A stretch of 43,099 bases of DNA from Companilactobacillus insicii (GCF_003946015.1 NZ_RHNU01000021.1:1-43099), one strand, 5' to 3'. Shown: positions 9,204-18,135, numbered from the stretch's first letter. The notes: generated from the letters alone by a model not told the origin. Numbers and translations: made by a program.

Positions 9204-9503
9204 TTAGTCACTTATTTCTTGGAATTTTTCTAAATTATCTTTCATTTCTGAAACTGAAGATTTCAAATTTTCAACATCTGGAGCTATATCTTGAGCATAA
9301 TTTGTTATATCAGATTGAAGTCCAGACACTACTTCGGGAACGATAGACGCATTGTCTTTTAGTTCAACTAATGTATCTTTTAAATCTTTTATATTGTGGA
9401 ATAAGTTGGTACTATTATCTGTAGATGTATTTTTTTGTGATTGAAATATTTCCAATGCAACACCTGACATTGCACCAATGATAAAACCGCTAAAAAATTT
9501 CAT
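9204..9503 (-). CDS. YtxH-like membrane-anchored protein
   Basis: A 99-residue protein with one N-terminal hydrophobic segment (FFSGFIIGAMSGVALEIF), then a charged, probably coiled-coil region with repeated VxxLK(S/D) spacing. The GxxxG-like N terminus resembles YtxH/YhaH proteins. B. subtilis yhaH sits in the same position next to hit. The start is 2 bases after the hit stop, with GGAGG inside the hit 3' end, so the two are an operon. Function is unknown; the YtxH call rests on layout and context. Confidence 0.7.
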   Translation of the reverse strand: MKFFSGFIIGAMSGVALEIFQSQKNTSTDNSTNLFHNIKDLKDTLVELKDNASIVPEVVSGLQSDITNYAQDIAPDVENLKSSVSEMKDNLEKFQEISD

Positions 9504-9505
9504 TA

Positions 9506-9934
9506 TTAGTCCTCCAAGTGTTGTTTAATCTTGTCAGCACGGGCTTGTAGTTCGTCGCTAGAAGCTTTTCCAGTGTTGTCTCCCCAAATCATTGAGAAAT
9601 CATCGTCTTTTGAGTAACGAGGTACGAGATGGAAATGTGAGTGCATAACGCTTTGATATGCAATCTCGCCATTGTTTTGGCAAATATTCATGCCGATAAT
9701 ATCAGGATTAGAGTCTTTGATGGCACGAGCAATCATAGGAATTTTTTTGAATACCTTTTGAGCTAATTCCTCGTCGTATTCGAAAATATTTTTAACATGT
9801 TTCTTAGGTACCACCAATGTGTGGCCAGGAGTCACCTGAGAAATATCGAAGAATGCCTTAATGTCATCATCTTCGTAAATTGTGGTACTAGGAATTTCAT
9901 TATTAATTATTTTGCAAAAAATGCAATCGTCCAT
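9506..9934 (-). CDS. hit: HIT-family nucleotide hydrolase
   Basis: A 142-residue histidine-triad protein. The catalytic motif HSHFHLVPR is present near residue 100, and the N-terminal CIFCKI has the CxxC pair seen in many bacterial HIT proteins. These enzymes hydrolyse nucleoside phosphoramidates or related nucleotides; the physiological substrate is unknown. The ATG at 9934 is chosen because GAAAGGAGA lies 7 bases upstream; an in-frame TTG further up would run through that site. It is divergent from ecsA, as in B. subtilis. Confidence 0.92.
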   Translation of the reverse strand: MDDCIFCKIINNEIPSTTIYEDDDIKAFFDISQVTPGHTLVVPKKHVKNIFEYDEELAQKVFKKIPMIARAIKDSNPDIIGMNICQNNGEIAYQSVMHSHFHLVPRYSKDDDFSMIWGDNTGKASSDELQARADKIKQHLED

Positions 9935-9974
9935 ATAAAAATCTCCTTTCAAAAAACACTAATATTAATTAACA

Positions 9975-9983
9975 TGCTATCAT
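9975..9983 (+). promoter_or_regulatory. Candidate extended -10 promoter of ecsAB
   Basis: TGCTATCAT (TG, one base, then TATCAT) lies 40 bases before the ecsA ATG in the hit/ecsA divergent gap. No convincing -35 is visible. Confidence 0.35.
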
Positions 9984-10022
9984 ATCTAAGATAGTAAAAA
10001 CAGAATAATAGGTGGTTTATCC

Positions 10023-10754
10023 ATGACTTTAGAAATAAAAGAATTGACCGGAGGATACGGTCAGGTTTCGGTATTAAAAAAAGAAACATTTACGGTTGAA
10101 GATGGTCAAGTAGTTGGTCTAATTGGTCTTAATGGTGCTGGTAAATCAACGACTATTAAACATATTATTGGCCTATTGACACCTCGTGGTGGGCAAATTT
10201 TGATTGATGGTATGAGTCTTCACGATAACGTTGAGGCATACCGCAAAAAAATTGCATATGTTCCCGAAATGCCAATTTTATATCCTGAATTGACTTTAAA
10301 AGAACACATTGAAATGACGATTATGGCCTATGGGCTTGATCGAGAGGAAACTTGGAAAAACGCAAATAAATTATTAAAAACGTTTAGACTTGATAATAAA
10401 TTAGACTGGTTTCCACAAAACTTTTCAAAAGGGATGAAACAGAAAGTTATGATTGTTTGTGCCTTCATGACCGATGCAAGATTATTTATTATTGATGAAC
10501 CATTTACAGGTTTGGACCCTCTTGCCGTCAATGATTTATTGAATATAGTGGAGGCTAAGAAACAAGCTGGATGTTCAGTTTTGATGTCGACTCACATCCT
10601 ATCCACAGTGCAAGATCATGCTGATAAGTTTGTTTTAATTAATCACGGTCAAGTTCGTGCAGATGGTACGTTAGATCAATTAAAGGATAAGTTTGATATG
10701 AAAGATGCCAATCTTGATGATATCTACATTAAGATGTCAAATGAGGATCTCTAA
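10023..10754 (+). CDS. ecsA: ABC transporter ATP-binding protein EcsA
   Basis: A 243-residue ATPase with Walker A GLNGAGKST (about residues 35-43), signature FSKGMKQK (134-141), Walker B LFIIDEP (about 156-162), D-loop GLDP and switch histidine in STHIL. With EcsB it forms the Ecs transporter, which in B. subtilis affects regulated intramembrane proteolysis, secretion and competence; the exported substrate is not firmly known. The AGGTGG site precedes the ATG, and the stop overlaps the ecsB start by one base (TAATG). Confidence 0.93.
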   Translation: MTLEIKELTGGYGQVSVLKKETFTVEDGQVVGLIGLNGAGKSTTIKHIIGLLTPRGGQILIDGMSLHDNVEAYRKKIAYVPEMPILYPELTLKEHIEMTIMAYGLDREETWKNANKLLKTFRLDNKLDWFPQNFSKGMKQKVMIVCAFMTDARLFIIDEPFTGLDPLAVNDLLNIVEAKKQAGCSVLMSTHILSTVQDHADKFVLINHGQVRADGTLDQLKDKFDMKDANLDDIYIKMSNEDL

Positions 10755-11983
10755 TGAAAAAACTTTGGAAAGATAGATTAAGAAGACATCAGATAAATCA
10801 ATTTAAGTATTTAAGATTAATCTTTAACGACAATTTTGTGTTGGCATTTATTGTTTTGATAGGTGCACTAGGTTTTTGGTATTCCAATTTCTTAGGTACT
10901 ATAAGGCACGAATTGTTATTGGGTAAACCGGCAGTTATTTTAATTTTACTGTTGGTAACTCAAATCGGTAAAATAGCTACTTTGTTAGAGGAACCAGATA
11001 GTACATTTTTATTGGTAAAAGAAAAAGAATTTTATCAGTATTTCAAATCGGCGTTTAATTACAGCATTATGTTGCCAGTAGTAGCAATAGTTGTTGTTAG
11101 CTTCTTGTTATCGCCATTTGCTTTTACCGGCGCGGGTTTGAGCATTCTTGATATTTGTTTGATTGCCATAGGGTTAGTATTTTTTAAGTTAGCATTTCTC
11201 AACGGTGAAATGTTTAAGATGTATGGCAGGGAGCAAGTATCAGGGCTAAATTTGAAATTAATATTAAATATATTATTAATAGTTACATTGATCGTATCTG
11301 TATATTGGTTTAGTTGGGCCAGTTTATTGATTGGTCTAATAGTATTTGTCAGTATGCAAATAAAGAATAAACAAATTTGTGAATCCGGACAACTGCAATG
11401 GCAACAGGCTATTGCTGATGAAAACCAAAGAATGTTTAGGGTAAAAAGATTTTATAATTTGTTTACGGATGTACCTGGTGTTAATAGCAAAATTAAACGT
11501 CGCAAGTGGTTAGATTTTTTGTTCAACCCAATTAAACCTGTTCAGAATAATACTTATTTATACTTATTTGCTCGTGGTTTTGTTAGAAATAATGAATATA
11601 TTGGATTATTTATGCGTTTAACTATTATTCAAGCTATTATGTTAGCCTTGATTGATAATTTCTATATTTCTTTGATTGTAGAAATGTTGTTTATATACTT
11701 AGTCGGTTTCCAATTGAAGCCATACTTTAAAGATGTAATGTTGAACATGATGCAAAGACTTTATCCTGTCAGTGGCAGTGATAAGATTAATGATTTTACA
11801 AAGTTGAGTGTACTTGTACTTTGCGTCCAATGGATTATTAGTGCTATCGCAATTGCTTATAAATTTGGAATAAGTGTTAATAGTTTAATTATTATTGTTG
11901 CTGGACTTGCGGTATTATTATTTGTCGGTTACTTTTATATGCCTAGACAACTTAAAAAATATTTAGATAACGGAGTGTATTAG
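10754..11983 (+). CDS. ecsB: ABC transporter permease EcsB
   Basis: A 409-residue integral membrane protein with at least six to eight hydrophobic segments, including pairs near residues 30-60, 100-145, 170-195 and 290-400. It is preceded by a basic start ([13 protein letters not shown]) typical of EcsB. It overlaps ecsA by one base and so is its permease partner. The sequence is poorly conserved between species, as usual for EcsB, so the call leans on context, length and topology. Confidence 0.9.
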   Translation: MKKLWKDRLRRHQINQFKYLRLIFNDNFVLAFIVLIGALGFWYSNFLGTIRHELLLGKPAVILILLLVTQIGKIATLLEEPDSTFLLVKEKEFYQYFKSAFNYSIMLPVVAIVVVSFLLSPFAFTGAGLSILDICLIAIGLVFFKLAFLNGEMFKMYGREQVSGLNLKLILNILLIVTLIVSVYWFSWASLLIGLIVFVSMQIKNKQICESGQLQWQQAIADENQRMFRVKRFYNLFTDVPGVNSKIKRRKWLDFLFNPIKPVQNNTYLYLFARGFVRNNEYIGLFMRLTIIQAIMLALIDNFYISLIVEMLFIYLVGFQLKPYFKDVMLNMMQRLYPVSGSDKINDFTKLSVLVLCVQWIISAIAIAYKFGISVNSLIIIVAGLAVLLFVGYFYMPRQLKKYLDNGVY

Positions 11984-11988
11984 AATTT

Positions 11989-12633
11989 ATGAGACTTAGA
12001 AACAAACCTTGGGCAAAAGACATGATCAATGACAATTTGGATTTGATTGCTGTTCAACCTGAGAATATGGCTGGTAAATGGCAAGATAGATTTGAAAAGC
12101 CACAACCATTATTTCTTGAATTGGGTTCTGGCAAAGGTGGATTCATAACTGAATTGGCCAAACAAAATCCACAAAATAATTATATTGCAATGGAAGTCCA
12201 AGAGGGGGCTATTGCCTTATTACTAAAAAAACAAGTTGAGAATAAACTTCCCAACTTGCAATTATTATTAGCTAACGGTGCTAATTTAACTGATTTGTTC
12301 GCTGAAGGCGAAATAACCGGTATGTACTTGAACTTCTCTGATCCATGGCCAAAGACTCGTCATGAAAAACGTCGTCTTACTTATAAGTCATTTTTGGAAC
12401 AGTACAAGTATGTATTAAAAGATGATGGTGAAATTCAATTTAAGACTGACAATCAAGGTTTGTTTGAGTACTCACTTATAAGTATGAATAACTTTGGAAT
12501 GAAGTTTGATGAGATTTCTCTGGATCTTCACAATGATGAAGAATTGAATTCAAGTAACATCGAAACTGAATATGAACAAAAATTCTCAAAAAAAGGCTTC
12601 AGGATTAATTACCTGAAAGCCCATTTCAATTAA
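11989..12633 (+). CDS. trmB: tRNA (guanine-N7-)-methyltransferase
   Basis: A 214-residue class I methyltransferase that makes m7G46 in tRNA using S-adenosylmethionine. The SAM-binding loop is ELGSGKGGF (residues 44-52). The family-diagnostic [16 protein letters not shown] starts near residue 115, with Asp118 in the DPWPK catalytic region. It follows ecsB by 5 bases. The last ~45 bases of the gene also encode, on the other strand, the terminator of the convergent small gene. Confidence 0.96.
   Translation: MRLRNKPWAKDMINDNLDLIAVQPENMAGKWQDRFEKPQPLFLELGSGKGGFITELAKQNPQNNYIAMEVQEGAIALLLKKQVENKLPNLQLLLANGANLTDLFAEGEITGMYLNFSDPWPKTRHEKRRLTYKSFLEQYKYVLKDDGEIQFKTDNQGLFEYSLISMNNFGMKFDEISLDLHNDEELNSSNIETEYEQKFSKKGFRINYLKAHFN
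12588..12621 (-). terminator. Minus-strand terminator inside the trmB 3' coding end
   Basis: On the minus strand, GGCTTTCAGG, an 8-base loop, CCTGAAGCC and then seven Ts form a classic intrinsic terminator (one bulge). It lies 26 bases past the stop of the minus-strand small protein gene, within the trmB reading frame, and has no T-run on the plus strand. Confidence 0.75.
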
Positions 12634-12646
12634 TATTGATTGATTG

Positions 12647-12961
12647 TTATTGTACCTTTTTGATGTTAAGCAATTCGCCAGTAACTGCATCGGCGATAAA
12701 GTGATATTGAGCTACGTCGAAGTCGTCCATTGTTGTAACGCCACCGACGATACCCCATGAAGCTTGACCATTAACATTTACGCGTTGATAGAAAGGCTCA
12801 ACCCATGAGCCGATAACCTTACTGTCTTCGCCAAGAACGGATTTAACTTTAGCAATGATCTTTTCACTATCTAGGTGATGCTTTACTAAAACTGTAGCAG
12901 CTGCTCCTGCAACAAGTGCTGTACCAGCAACTAGTACTGAACCGATACCTTTTTTACTCAT
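12647..12961 (-). CDS. Small membrane-anchored PepSY-like protein of unknown function
   Basis: A 104-residue protein with an N-terminal hydrophobic segment (about residues 7-27, Ala/Val/Gly-rich) that is probably a membrane anchor or uncleaved signal. The ~75-residue outer domain ends in YHFIADAVTGELLNIKKV, which has the look of a PepSY fold (DAxTGEIL-type end). The ribosome site AAGGAG is well placed. It is convergent with trmB with only 13 bases between stops. Not recognised as a named gene; PepSY assignment is tentative. Confidence 0.7.
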   Translation of the reverse strand: MSKKGIGSVLVAGTALVAGAAATVLVKHHLDSEKIIAKVKSVLGEDSKVIGSWVEPFYQRVNVNGQASWGIVGGVTTMDDFDVAQYHFIADAVTGELLNIKKVQ

Positions 12962-13041
12962 AATAAAATCACTCCTTGATGTTTGTTTTAATCATATATT
13001 AACACTATTATATATTAATTCCCTAGCTAAGAACATTTAAA

Positions 13042-13070
13042 TTGACCCGTTGAGTAAGAAAAAGTATCTT
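13042..13070 (+). promoter_or_regulatory. Candidate promoter of ytpP-ytpR-murC
   Basis: TTGACC (13042-13047), a 17-base spacer, then TATCTT (13065-13070), 24 bases before the thioredoxin-like gene ATG and followed by AGAGGTGAT as ribosome site. Confidence 0.55.
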
Positions 13071-13093
13071 AATAATGAGAGGTGATATAAATT

Positions 13094-13420
13094 ATGAAAA
13101 ATTTTGAAGATTATGAAACAAAAGATTGGCACGAAGTGACTAAGGAAGGTAAGTTTATTTTATTCTTCCATGCAGATTGGTGCCCAGATTGTAAGTTTAT
13201 TGAACCTAAATTACCAGGGCTAGAATCTGAATATTCAGACTTTGAGTGGATTAGCTTTAATCGTGATAATAATATGGAAATTGCTCAAGAATTGGACATT
13301 ATGGGAATTCCAAGCTTTGTTATCATTGAAAATGGAAAAGAAATTGGTAGACTAGTAAATAAAGATCGTAAAACTAAAGAAGAAGTTGAGACCTTTATTA
13401 ATTCTGTAGTAAATAAATAA
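13094..13420 (+). CDS. ytpP: Thioredoxin-family protein (YtpP-like)
   Basis: A 108-residue single-domain thioredoxin fold protein with the redox motif WCPDC (residues 29-33), rather than WCGPC of classic thioredoxin, and the cis-proline in GIPSF. It probably reduces or exchanges disulfides in the cytoplasm. It precedes ytpR, the same pair as ytpP-ytpR in B. subtilis, which supports the name. The substrate is unknown. Confidence 0.87.
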   Translation: MKNFEDYETKDWHEVTKEGKFILFFHADWCPDCKFIEPKLPGLESEYSDFEWISFNRDNNMEIAQELDIMGIPSFVIIENGKEIGRLVNKDRKTKEEVETFINSVVNK

Positions 13421-13436
13421 TTTGAGTGAGGAAATA

Positions 13437-14069
13437 ATGCTATTAAGTTTTTATAATCCAGATGTCTTAGGTGACGTCTTAATCGTAGAGCTGGCTGATG
13501 ATGCTGGTGTTACACAAGCAACAGACAAAAAAGATAGTGTTGTAAGAATTTATAATGATGAAACTAATGAAGCCATTGGTTTCAATTTTTTTGGTTTAGC
13601 TAAAGAGCTTGAATTAAACGCTAAGGGACAAGTATTCCTTAATGCGGATCAAGTTGCAATTCTTAACCAAAAGATTTCTGCAGCAGGTTTTTCGGATACA
13701 CTAGAAGTTGACGATAAGCCAAAATTTGTAATTGGACATGTTGATGAAATGACAGAACATCCTGATTCAGACCATTTGCATATCACACAAACTAATGTTG
13801 GCTTAGATAAGCCAGTCCAAATCGTTTGTGGTGCACCAAACATTGAACAAGGACAGTTAGTTGTAGTAGCATTACCAGGTGCAGTTATGCCCACAGGTAG
13901 TGAAATCTGGCCAGGTGAACTACGTGGAGTTGATAGCTATGGAATGATTTGTTCAGCTAAAGAGCTGGGAATTCCAAATGCACCAAAGAAACGTGGTATT
14001 TTAGTTCTTGACGAAGGTGCTGCTGGACAGGCATTCAATTTTGAAAAAGCAGAAAAGATGTTCAATTAG
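13437..14069 (+). CDS. ytpR: YtpR-family tRNA-binding-domain protein
   Basis: A 210-residue protein with an N-terminal DUF4479-type region and a C-terminal EMAP/PheT-like tRNA-binding OB-fold (about residues 88-195; [15 protein letters not shown], then CGAPNI and [10 protein letters not shown]). It resembles the tRNA-binding part of the PheRS beta chain but is free-standing. The start at 13437 has GTGAGGA a few bases upstream; an in-frame TTG at 13422 would overlap that site. Its cellular role is not established. Confidence 0.9.
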   Translation: MLLSFYNPDVLGDVLIVELADDAGVTQATDKKDSVVRIYNDETNEAIGFNFFGLAKELELNAKGQVFLNADQVAILNQKISAAGFSDTLEVDDKPKFVIGHVDEMTEHPDSDHLHITQTNVGLDKPVQIVCGAPNIEQGQLVVVALPGAVMPTGSEIWPGELRGVDSYGMICSAKELGIPNAPKKRGILVLDEGAAGQAFNFEKAEKMFN

Positions 14070-14077
14070 GAGTAATT

Positions 14078-15409
14078 ATGGAAAAAACAGTCTATCATTT
14101 TGTTGGTATTAAAGGTACAGGAATGAGTGCATTGGCACTCATCTTAAAAGATTTAGGATATGAAGTTCAAGGTTCAGATATTGATAAATATACATTTACT
14201 CAAAGAGGCCTTGAGCAAGCAGGTATTAAAATTTTACCTTTTGATGAAAATAATATTCACGAAGGTTTAACAATTATCAAAGGTAATGCCTTTGATGATG
14301 ATCAAGTAGAAATTAAAAAAGCTAATGATTTGCATTTACCAGTTGTAACTTATCCACAAATGGTTGGTAAGTTGGTTTCACAATATACATCTATTGGTAT
14401 TGCTGGATCACATGGTAAAACTAGTACAACCGGTTTATTGGCACATACATTAAGTGGTATCGCTAAGACATCATACTTAATCGGTGATGGTACTGGTAAA
14501 GGTGAAAAAGATGCAAAATTCTTTGTTTTTGAAGCCGATGAATATCGTCGTCACTTCTTAGATTATTCACCAGATTACTTGATTATTACAAACATTGACT
14601 TTGATCACCCTGATTATTTCTTCGGAGGTATTAATGATGTTGTTGATGCCTTTGAATCAGAATCACGTAAAACTAAGAAGGGTATCTTCATCTGGGGTGA
14701 AGATAAGCATGCCAAGTCTATCAAGGCTGATGTGCCAATCTATTATTATGGTTTGGATGAATCTGATGATATTCGTGCTACAAACATTAAGAGAACTGTT
14801 AAAGGATCATCATTTGATGTTTCTATAAAGGGCGAAAACATTGGTAATTTTGAAATTCCATTGTATGGTGAACACAACGTTCTTAATTCATTAGCAGTAA
14901 TTGGTGTTGGTCATATGGAGAACCTTGATCACGCATTGATCAACAAAGAATTACAAACATTCGGTGGTGTTAAGAGACGTTTCAGTGAGAAGAAAGTTTC
15001 TGATATGGTCATTATTGATGACTATGCTCATCATCCACAAGAGATTAAAGCAACTATTGATGCTGCCAGACAAAAATATCCTGACCGTGAAGTTATAGCT
15101 GTTTTCCAACCACATACATACACTAGAACATTGGCTCTAATGGATGATTTTGCTAAATCATTAGATCTTGCTGACAAAGTTTATTTAACTAATATCTTTG
15201 GCTCAATTCGTGAGAAGCATGGAGATATTACAAGTAAAGACTTAGGTGACAAGATTCATAAGGGTGGACAGGTTCTAGCACTTGAAGATATGTCACCATT
15301 ATTGGATTACCATAATGCTGTTATTATCTTTATGGGTGCCGGAGATGTTCAAAAGTATGAAAATGCCTATGAACAAGTATTGAGTACCTTGAACCCTAAT
15401 CAACAATAA
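14078..15409 (+). CDS. murC: UDP-N-acetylmuramate--L-alanine ligase
   Basis: A 443-residue cytoplasmic enzyme that adds L-alanine to UDP-MurNAc, the first step of the peptidoglycan stem peptide. Visible are the N-terminal Rossmann motif GIKGTGMSA (10-18), the ATP loop GSHGKTSTT with Lys114, DEYRRHF, the HNVLNSLA central motif and DDYAHHP in the C-terminal domain. Length is normal. It follows ytpR by 8 bases with AGGAG and is closed by a terminator, after which the accessory region begins. Confidence 0.97.
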   Translation: MEKTVYHFVGIKGTGMSALALILKDLGYEVQGSDIDKYTFTQRGLEQAGIKILPFDENNIHEGLTIIKGNAFDDDQVEIKKANDLHLPVVTYPQMVGKLVSQYTSIGIAGSHGKTSTTGLLAHTLSGIAKTSYLIGDGTGKGEKDAKFFVFEADEYRRHFLDYSPDYLIITNIDFDHPDYFFGGINDVVDAFESESRKTKKGIFIWGEDKHAKSIKADVPIYYYGLDESDDIRATNIKRTVKGSSFDVSIKGENIGNFEIPLYGEHNVLNSLAVIGVGHMENLDHALINKELQTFGGVKRRFSEKKVSDMVIIDDYAHHPQEIKATIDAARQKYPDREVIAVFQPHTYTRTLALMDDFAKSLDLADKVYLTNIFGSIREKHGDITSKDLGDKIHKGGQVLALEDMSPLLDYHNAVIIFMGAGDVQKYENAYEQVLSTLNPNQQ

Positions 15410-15420
15410 TTAATAAATAG

Positions 15421-15456
15421 TAGCGACTGTCACTAATTTGATGGTCGCTATTTTTT
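15421..15456 (+). terminator. Terminator of murC
   Basis: TAGCGACTGTCA and TGATGGTCGCTA form a stem with two mismatches around a short loop, followed directly by TTTTTT. Confidence 0.8.
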
Positions 15457-15464
15457 ATCTAAAT

Positions 15465-15493
15465 TTGCTAAAAATAAAGTATTCAAGTATCAT
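15465..15493 (+). promoter_or_regulatory. Candidate promoter of the leader ORF and Bcr/CflA-type exporter
   Basis: TTGCTA (15465-15470), 17 bases, TATCAT (15488-15493). Transcription would start near 15500, giving a leader of about 110 bases before the exporter ATG. Confidence 0.5.
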
Positions 15494-15527
15494 ACAACTC
15501 AGAATACAAAGAAATTAGGTGAATACT

Positions 15528-15593
15528 GTGGACATTTGTAACATCATGGTTTGTGTCCCAGCAAACGGAAAAGGACGTTTTTCTGCAGATTAA
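15528..15593 (+). CDS. Putative 21-residue leader peptide upstream of MFS exporter
   Basis: A short reading frame from GTG (15528) to TAA (15591-15593) with the ribosome site AGGTG (15517-15521) 6 bases upstream. It encodes MDICNIMVCVPANGKG followed by RFSAD. It ends 17 bases before the exporter ATG, and three short, partly exclusive hairpins can form across it (see findings). Size, ribosome site and position match leader peptides controlling inducible drug-resistance genes. No homologue is recognised, so coding status is inferred from layout only. Confidence 0.5.
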   Translation: MDICNIMVCVPANGKGRFSAD

Positions 15594-15610
15594 TATTTTA
15601 GGAGAGAAAA

Positions 15611-16804
15611 ATGAAGAACGTCCGTAAAAAAGTACCATCAATATTATTAATTATCGTATTAGTAGGATTCCCACAAATAAGTGAGTCTATTTTTACGCCA
15701 GTATTACCAAGTATTAGTAGCAATTTGAGAGTTAATGCATCAACCGCACAATTAACAATGAGTATCTATTTTGTAGCATTTGCAATAGGAGTTTTGTTTT
15801 GGGGTCAACTTTCGGATAAAATTGGACGCCGACCCGCAATGTTGTGGGGTATTGTCGTTTATTTGATAGGAAATGTCAGCTTACTAATAAGTCCTGAGAT
15901 TAATTTTTTATTGTTGTCGCGATTTATTCAAGCGTTTGGGGCAAGTGTTGGTTCAGTTGTAACTCAAACAATTATGAGAGAAAGTTTCAGTGGTATAACA
16001 GGCTCTAAGGTGTTTTCAAAGGTTGGAGCAGCGATGGCACTGTCTCCAGCATTCGGTCCATTGATCGGTGGATTGGTCGAAACTTATTTTGGCTATAGAA
16101 GTGTGTTCAGTGTTTTGATTGTTGTCGCCATTTTGGTATTTTTGTACTCATTTTACAGATTGCCTGAAACACGAGTTGTTGATTCAACTGAAAATATTTC
16201 ATTAATTAAAGTTACCTTAATTCTTGTAAAAGATCCGGTAGTTTGGTCATATGGGTTTTTGATTGGTGGAATAAATGGAATTTTATTCGGATACTATTCA
16301 GAAGCACCGTTTATATTTATCGATCATTTTGGATATACTTCTGTTCAATATGGCAGTTTAGGGATGAGTCTTGCTTTGGCTAGTATAATTGGAGCAATCT
16401 TAGTTAACTACTTAGTTAATTTCCTTAAACCTGAATTAATTGCAATTGGTGGCTTGCTATTCAGTGTTTTAGCTAGTGTATTGTTGATTTTTAGTCTACA
16501 GTTTGATACATCTGTGCTTGTTGTAATTGGTTTCTTTATGGTATTTGTTGGGTTGAATACAACCTTACCAATTGCATTGAATTTAGCATTAAAGGGCTAT
16601 GAGAGTATCATTGGAAGTGCCAGTGGAATATTCAGTTTTGGATATTATTTGATTGTTAGTATATTAACTTATGTTACTAGTGTTATGCATAATGGAACTA
16701 TCAAGAGTTTGCCATTGTTTGTTTTAATTACTTGTTTAATAATGTTGATAGGTTATATGTATGTGTACGTGAGAAATTCTAATGAAAAAATATTAGATGA
16801 TTAG
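15611..16804 (+). CDS. MFS multidrug exporter, Bcr/CflA-like (DHA1)
   Basis: A 397-residue major facilitator protein with about 12 hydrophobic segments. The loop 2-3 signature GQLSDKIGRRPA (about residues 62-73) is the motif A of proton-driven exporters. The segment GAAMALSPAFGPLIGG matches motif C (ALGPxxGG) of drug antiporters. It most resembles Bcr/CflA or EmrD-like exporters, which expel drugs or small metabolites. The actual substrate cannot be read. AGGAG precedes the ATG. The gene has its own promoter, a leader ORF and a long terminator hairpin, so it is a monocistronic unit. Confidence 0.88.
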   Translation: MKNVRKKVPSILLIIVLVGFPQISESIFTPVLPSISSNLRVNASTAQLTMSIYFVAFAIGVLFWGQLSDKIGRRPAMLWGIVVYLIGNVSLLISPEINFLLLSRFIQAFGASVGSVVTQTIMRESFSGITGSKVFSKVGAAMALSPAFGPLIGGLVETYFGYRSVFSVLIVVAILVFLYSFYRLPETRVVDSTENISLIKVTLILVKDPVVWSYGFLIGGINGILFGYYSEAPFIFIDHFGYTSVQYGSLGMSLALASIIGAILVNYLVNFLKPELIAIGGLLFSVLASVLLIFSLQFDTSVLVVIGFFMVFVGLNTTLPIALNLALKGYESIIGSASGIFSFGYYLIVSILTYVTSVMHNGTIKSLPLFVLITCLIMLIGYMYVYVRNSNEKILDD

Positions 16805-16896
16805 AAATAGGGAATACCGTTAGTGAAATGCCTCATAAGTGTTAGATTTTTGTCTAAACCTTTTAAGGTACTTCATAAATACGGTATTCCCTATTT
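16805..16896. terminator. Long imperfect hairpin (92 bases) between convergent exporter and permease genes
   Basis: The outer arms AAATAGGGAATACCGT (16805-16820) and ACGGTATTCCCTATTT (16881-16896) are perfect complements. The interior continues pairing imperfectly (GTGAAATGCCT with AGGTACTTCAT, and GTTAGA with TCTAAAC), so nearly the whole 92 bases fold into one rod. A T-run follows on the plus strand. It can end exporter transcription and, less clearly, permease transcription. The length is unusual for a simple terminator. Confidence 0.7.
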
Positions 16897-16907
16897 TTTT
16901 AATTAGT

Positions 16908-18095
16908 TTAAATTAATTTCAAAAAGACAGATGCAATAATGACAGATGCCATTGATACGGTGGCAAACCCTCCGACCAACATCTTAGGCAACATATTTTG
17001 AGTTAGGTATTCCTCTTCTTTGTCATTTTTAGCAACAGTGTGACAAATCTCAGTTGTTAAAATGAAGTCTGCGGGGAATCCAAATAATGCAGTTAATGAA
17101 CAGGCAAAGGCCATAGCTCTGCTCATACCGAATGGTTTTGCCAAAGCAAATGAAGCTAAAAACATTCCTAGAATTCCAAGTACAATTAATGTAAGAATTT
17201 GAACGATAATTCCTGCGATGATGTTTGGTGTAGTTAGACTTAATTGTGCAAAGATATATGCGAGTAAGCCATACATTAGCCAGTTGAACACACCGGCACG
17301 CGTTAATGCATTGTCTTCCAAAAATCCAATTTGATGGGCAATAACTCCTAAGATTAGACAAATAACATTAGCGTTAATTGCGCCATTCATTAATCCTGCG
17401 ATCCAATTTCCAAGCAAAGCTATTAGTGAGACTCTTACAATAATGAAAATTGGTGATTGATATTGTTCTGGTAGGTTAAGAATGCGCTTATTGGTATCAA
17501 GAGATGCTCCCACACTAGTCATTTTAGGAGCATTTATATCAATTTTACCTTTACCGCTACGAAATTCCTCAGCCAGTCTATGACCTTCTTTTCGTAATAG
17601 TAAAGACGTAAGTGGATAACCTATGAAAGAATGTAAGATAAACATTGATACGGGTAATGCGACTAATGAAGTGATTCCAGCCGCTTTTAGGCCATTAGTC
17701 ATAAGTAGTGCAGCAACTAGTCCACCAGTTAATGGCGGTATTGCTGCAACGACAGTATGCCAATCAAATATCAAAGTTCCAACCGTGAGTGTGAGAATTA
17801 ATGTGCCGATGACTCCAAGAATTGCAATACATACTGCTTTCCATTGATTCAATAGTTCTTTAAGACTCATAAGAGTACCAAGGTGGACAAGTAACAATGA
17901 AATACCAATTCCAATAAACGATGTGTTAAACGATGCTTTTGCAACAATATCCCTTGGAAGAATTGTCCAAAATCCAATAGTGAATAAAACCGCTGTGATG
18001 AAGATAGATGGTATAAATGCCTTAGTGGCAGCTGATACCCAGTCACCAATGAGCATGAATACCATGACAATAGTAAAAGCAATAATGTATTCCAT
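16908..18095 (-). CDS. Polytopic permease of unknown substrate (GltS/ion-transporter-like)
   Basis: A 395-residue integral membrane protein with about 10-11 hydrophobic segments and no soluble domain. A polar loop near residues 170-220 (RKEGHRLAEEF, then KMTSVGASLD) divides two halves. Each half has a Gly/Pro-rich hairpin (PPLTGGLVAALL; ALFGFPADFILT), the layout of sodium-coupled carboxylate or amino acid carriers such as GltS. I do not recognise a named family with certainty. It is divergent from the amidohydrolase pair and shares their control region, suggesting it imports their substrate or exports a product. The start has GGGGGG upstream. Confidence 0.65.
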   Translation of the reverse strand: MEYIIAFTIVMVFMLIGDWVSAATKAFIPSIFITAVLFTIGFWTILPRDIVAKASFNTSFIGIGISLLLVHLGTLMSLKELLNQWKAVCIAILGVIGTLILTLTVGTLIFDWHTVVAAIPPLTGGLVAALLMTNGLKAAGITSLVALPVSMFILHSFIGYPLTSLLLRKEGHRLAEEFRSGKGKIDINAPKMTSVGASLDTNKRILNLPEQYQSPIFIIVRVSLIALLGNWIAGLMNGAINANVICLILGVIAHQIGFLEDNALTRAGVFNWLMYGLLAYIFAQLSLTTPNIIAGIIVQILTLIVLGILGMFLASFALAKPFGMSRAMAFACSLTALFGFPADFILTTEICHTVAKNDKEEEYLTQNMLPKMLVGGFATVSMASVIIASVFLKLI

Positions 18096-18135
18096 AAATA
18101 AATCCCCCCTGTAAATTAATGATAAATCTTAGATA

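Noticed and set aside
14595-14828. 77-codon plus-strand ORF within murC
   Set aside because: It is an out-of-frame shadow of the strongly conserved MurC sequence, with no ribosome site.
17050-17361. 103-codon minus-strand ORF within the permease gene
   Set aside because: It is in another frame of the same strand as the permease; its composition (many Asn, Cys, Arg) is shadow-like and no family is recognisable.
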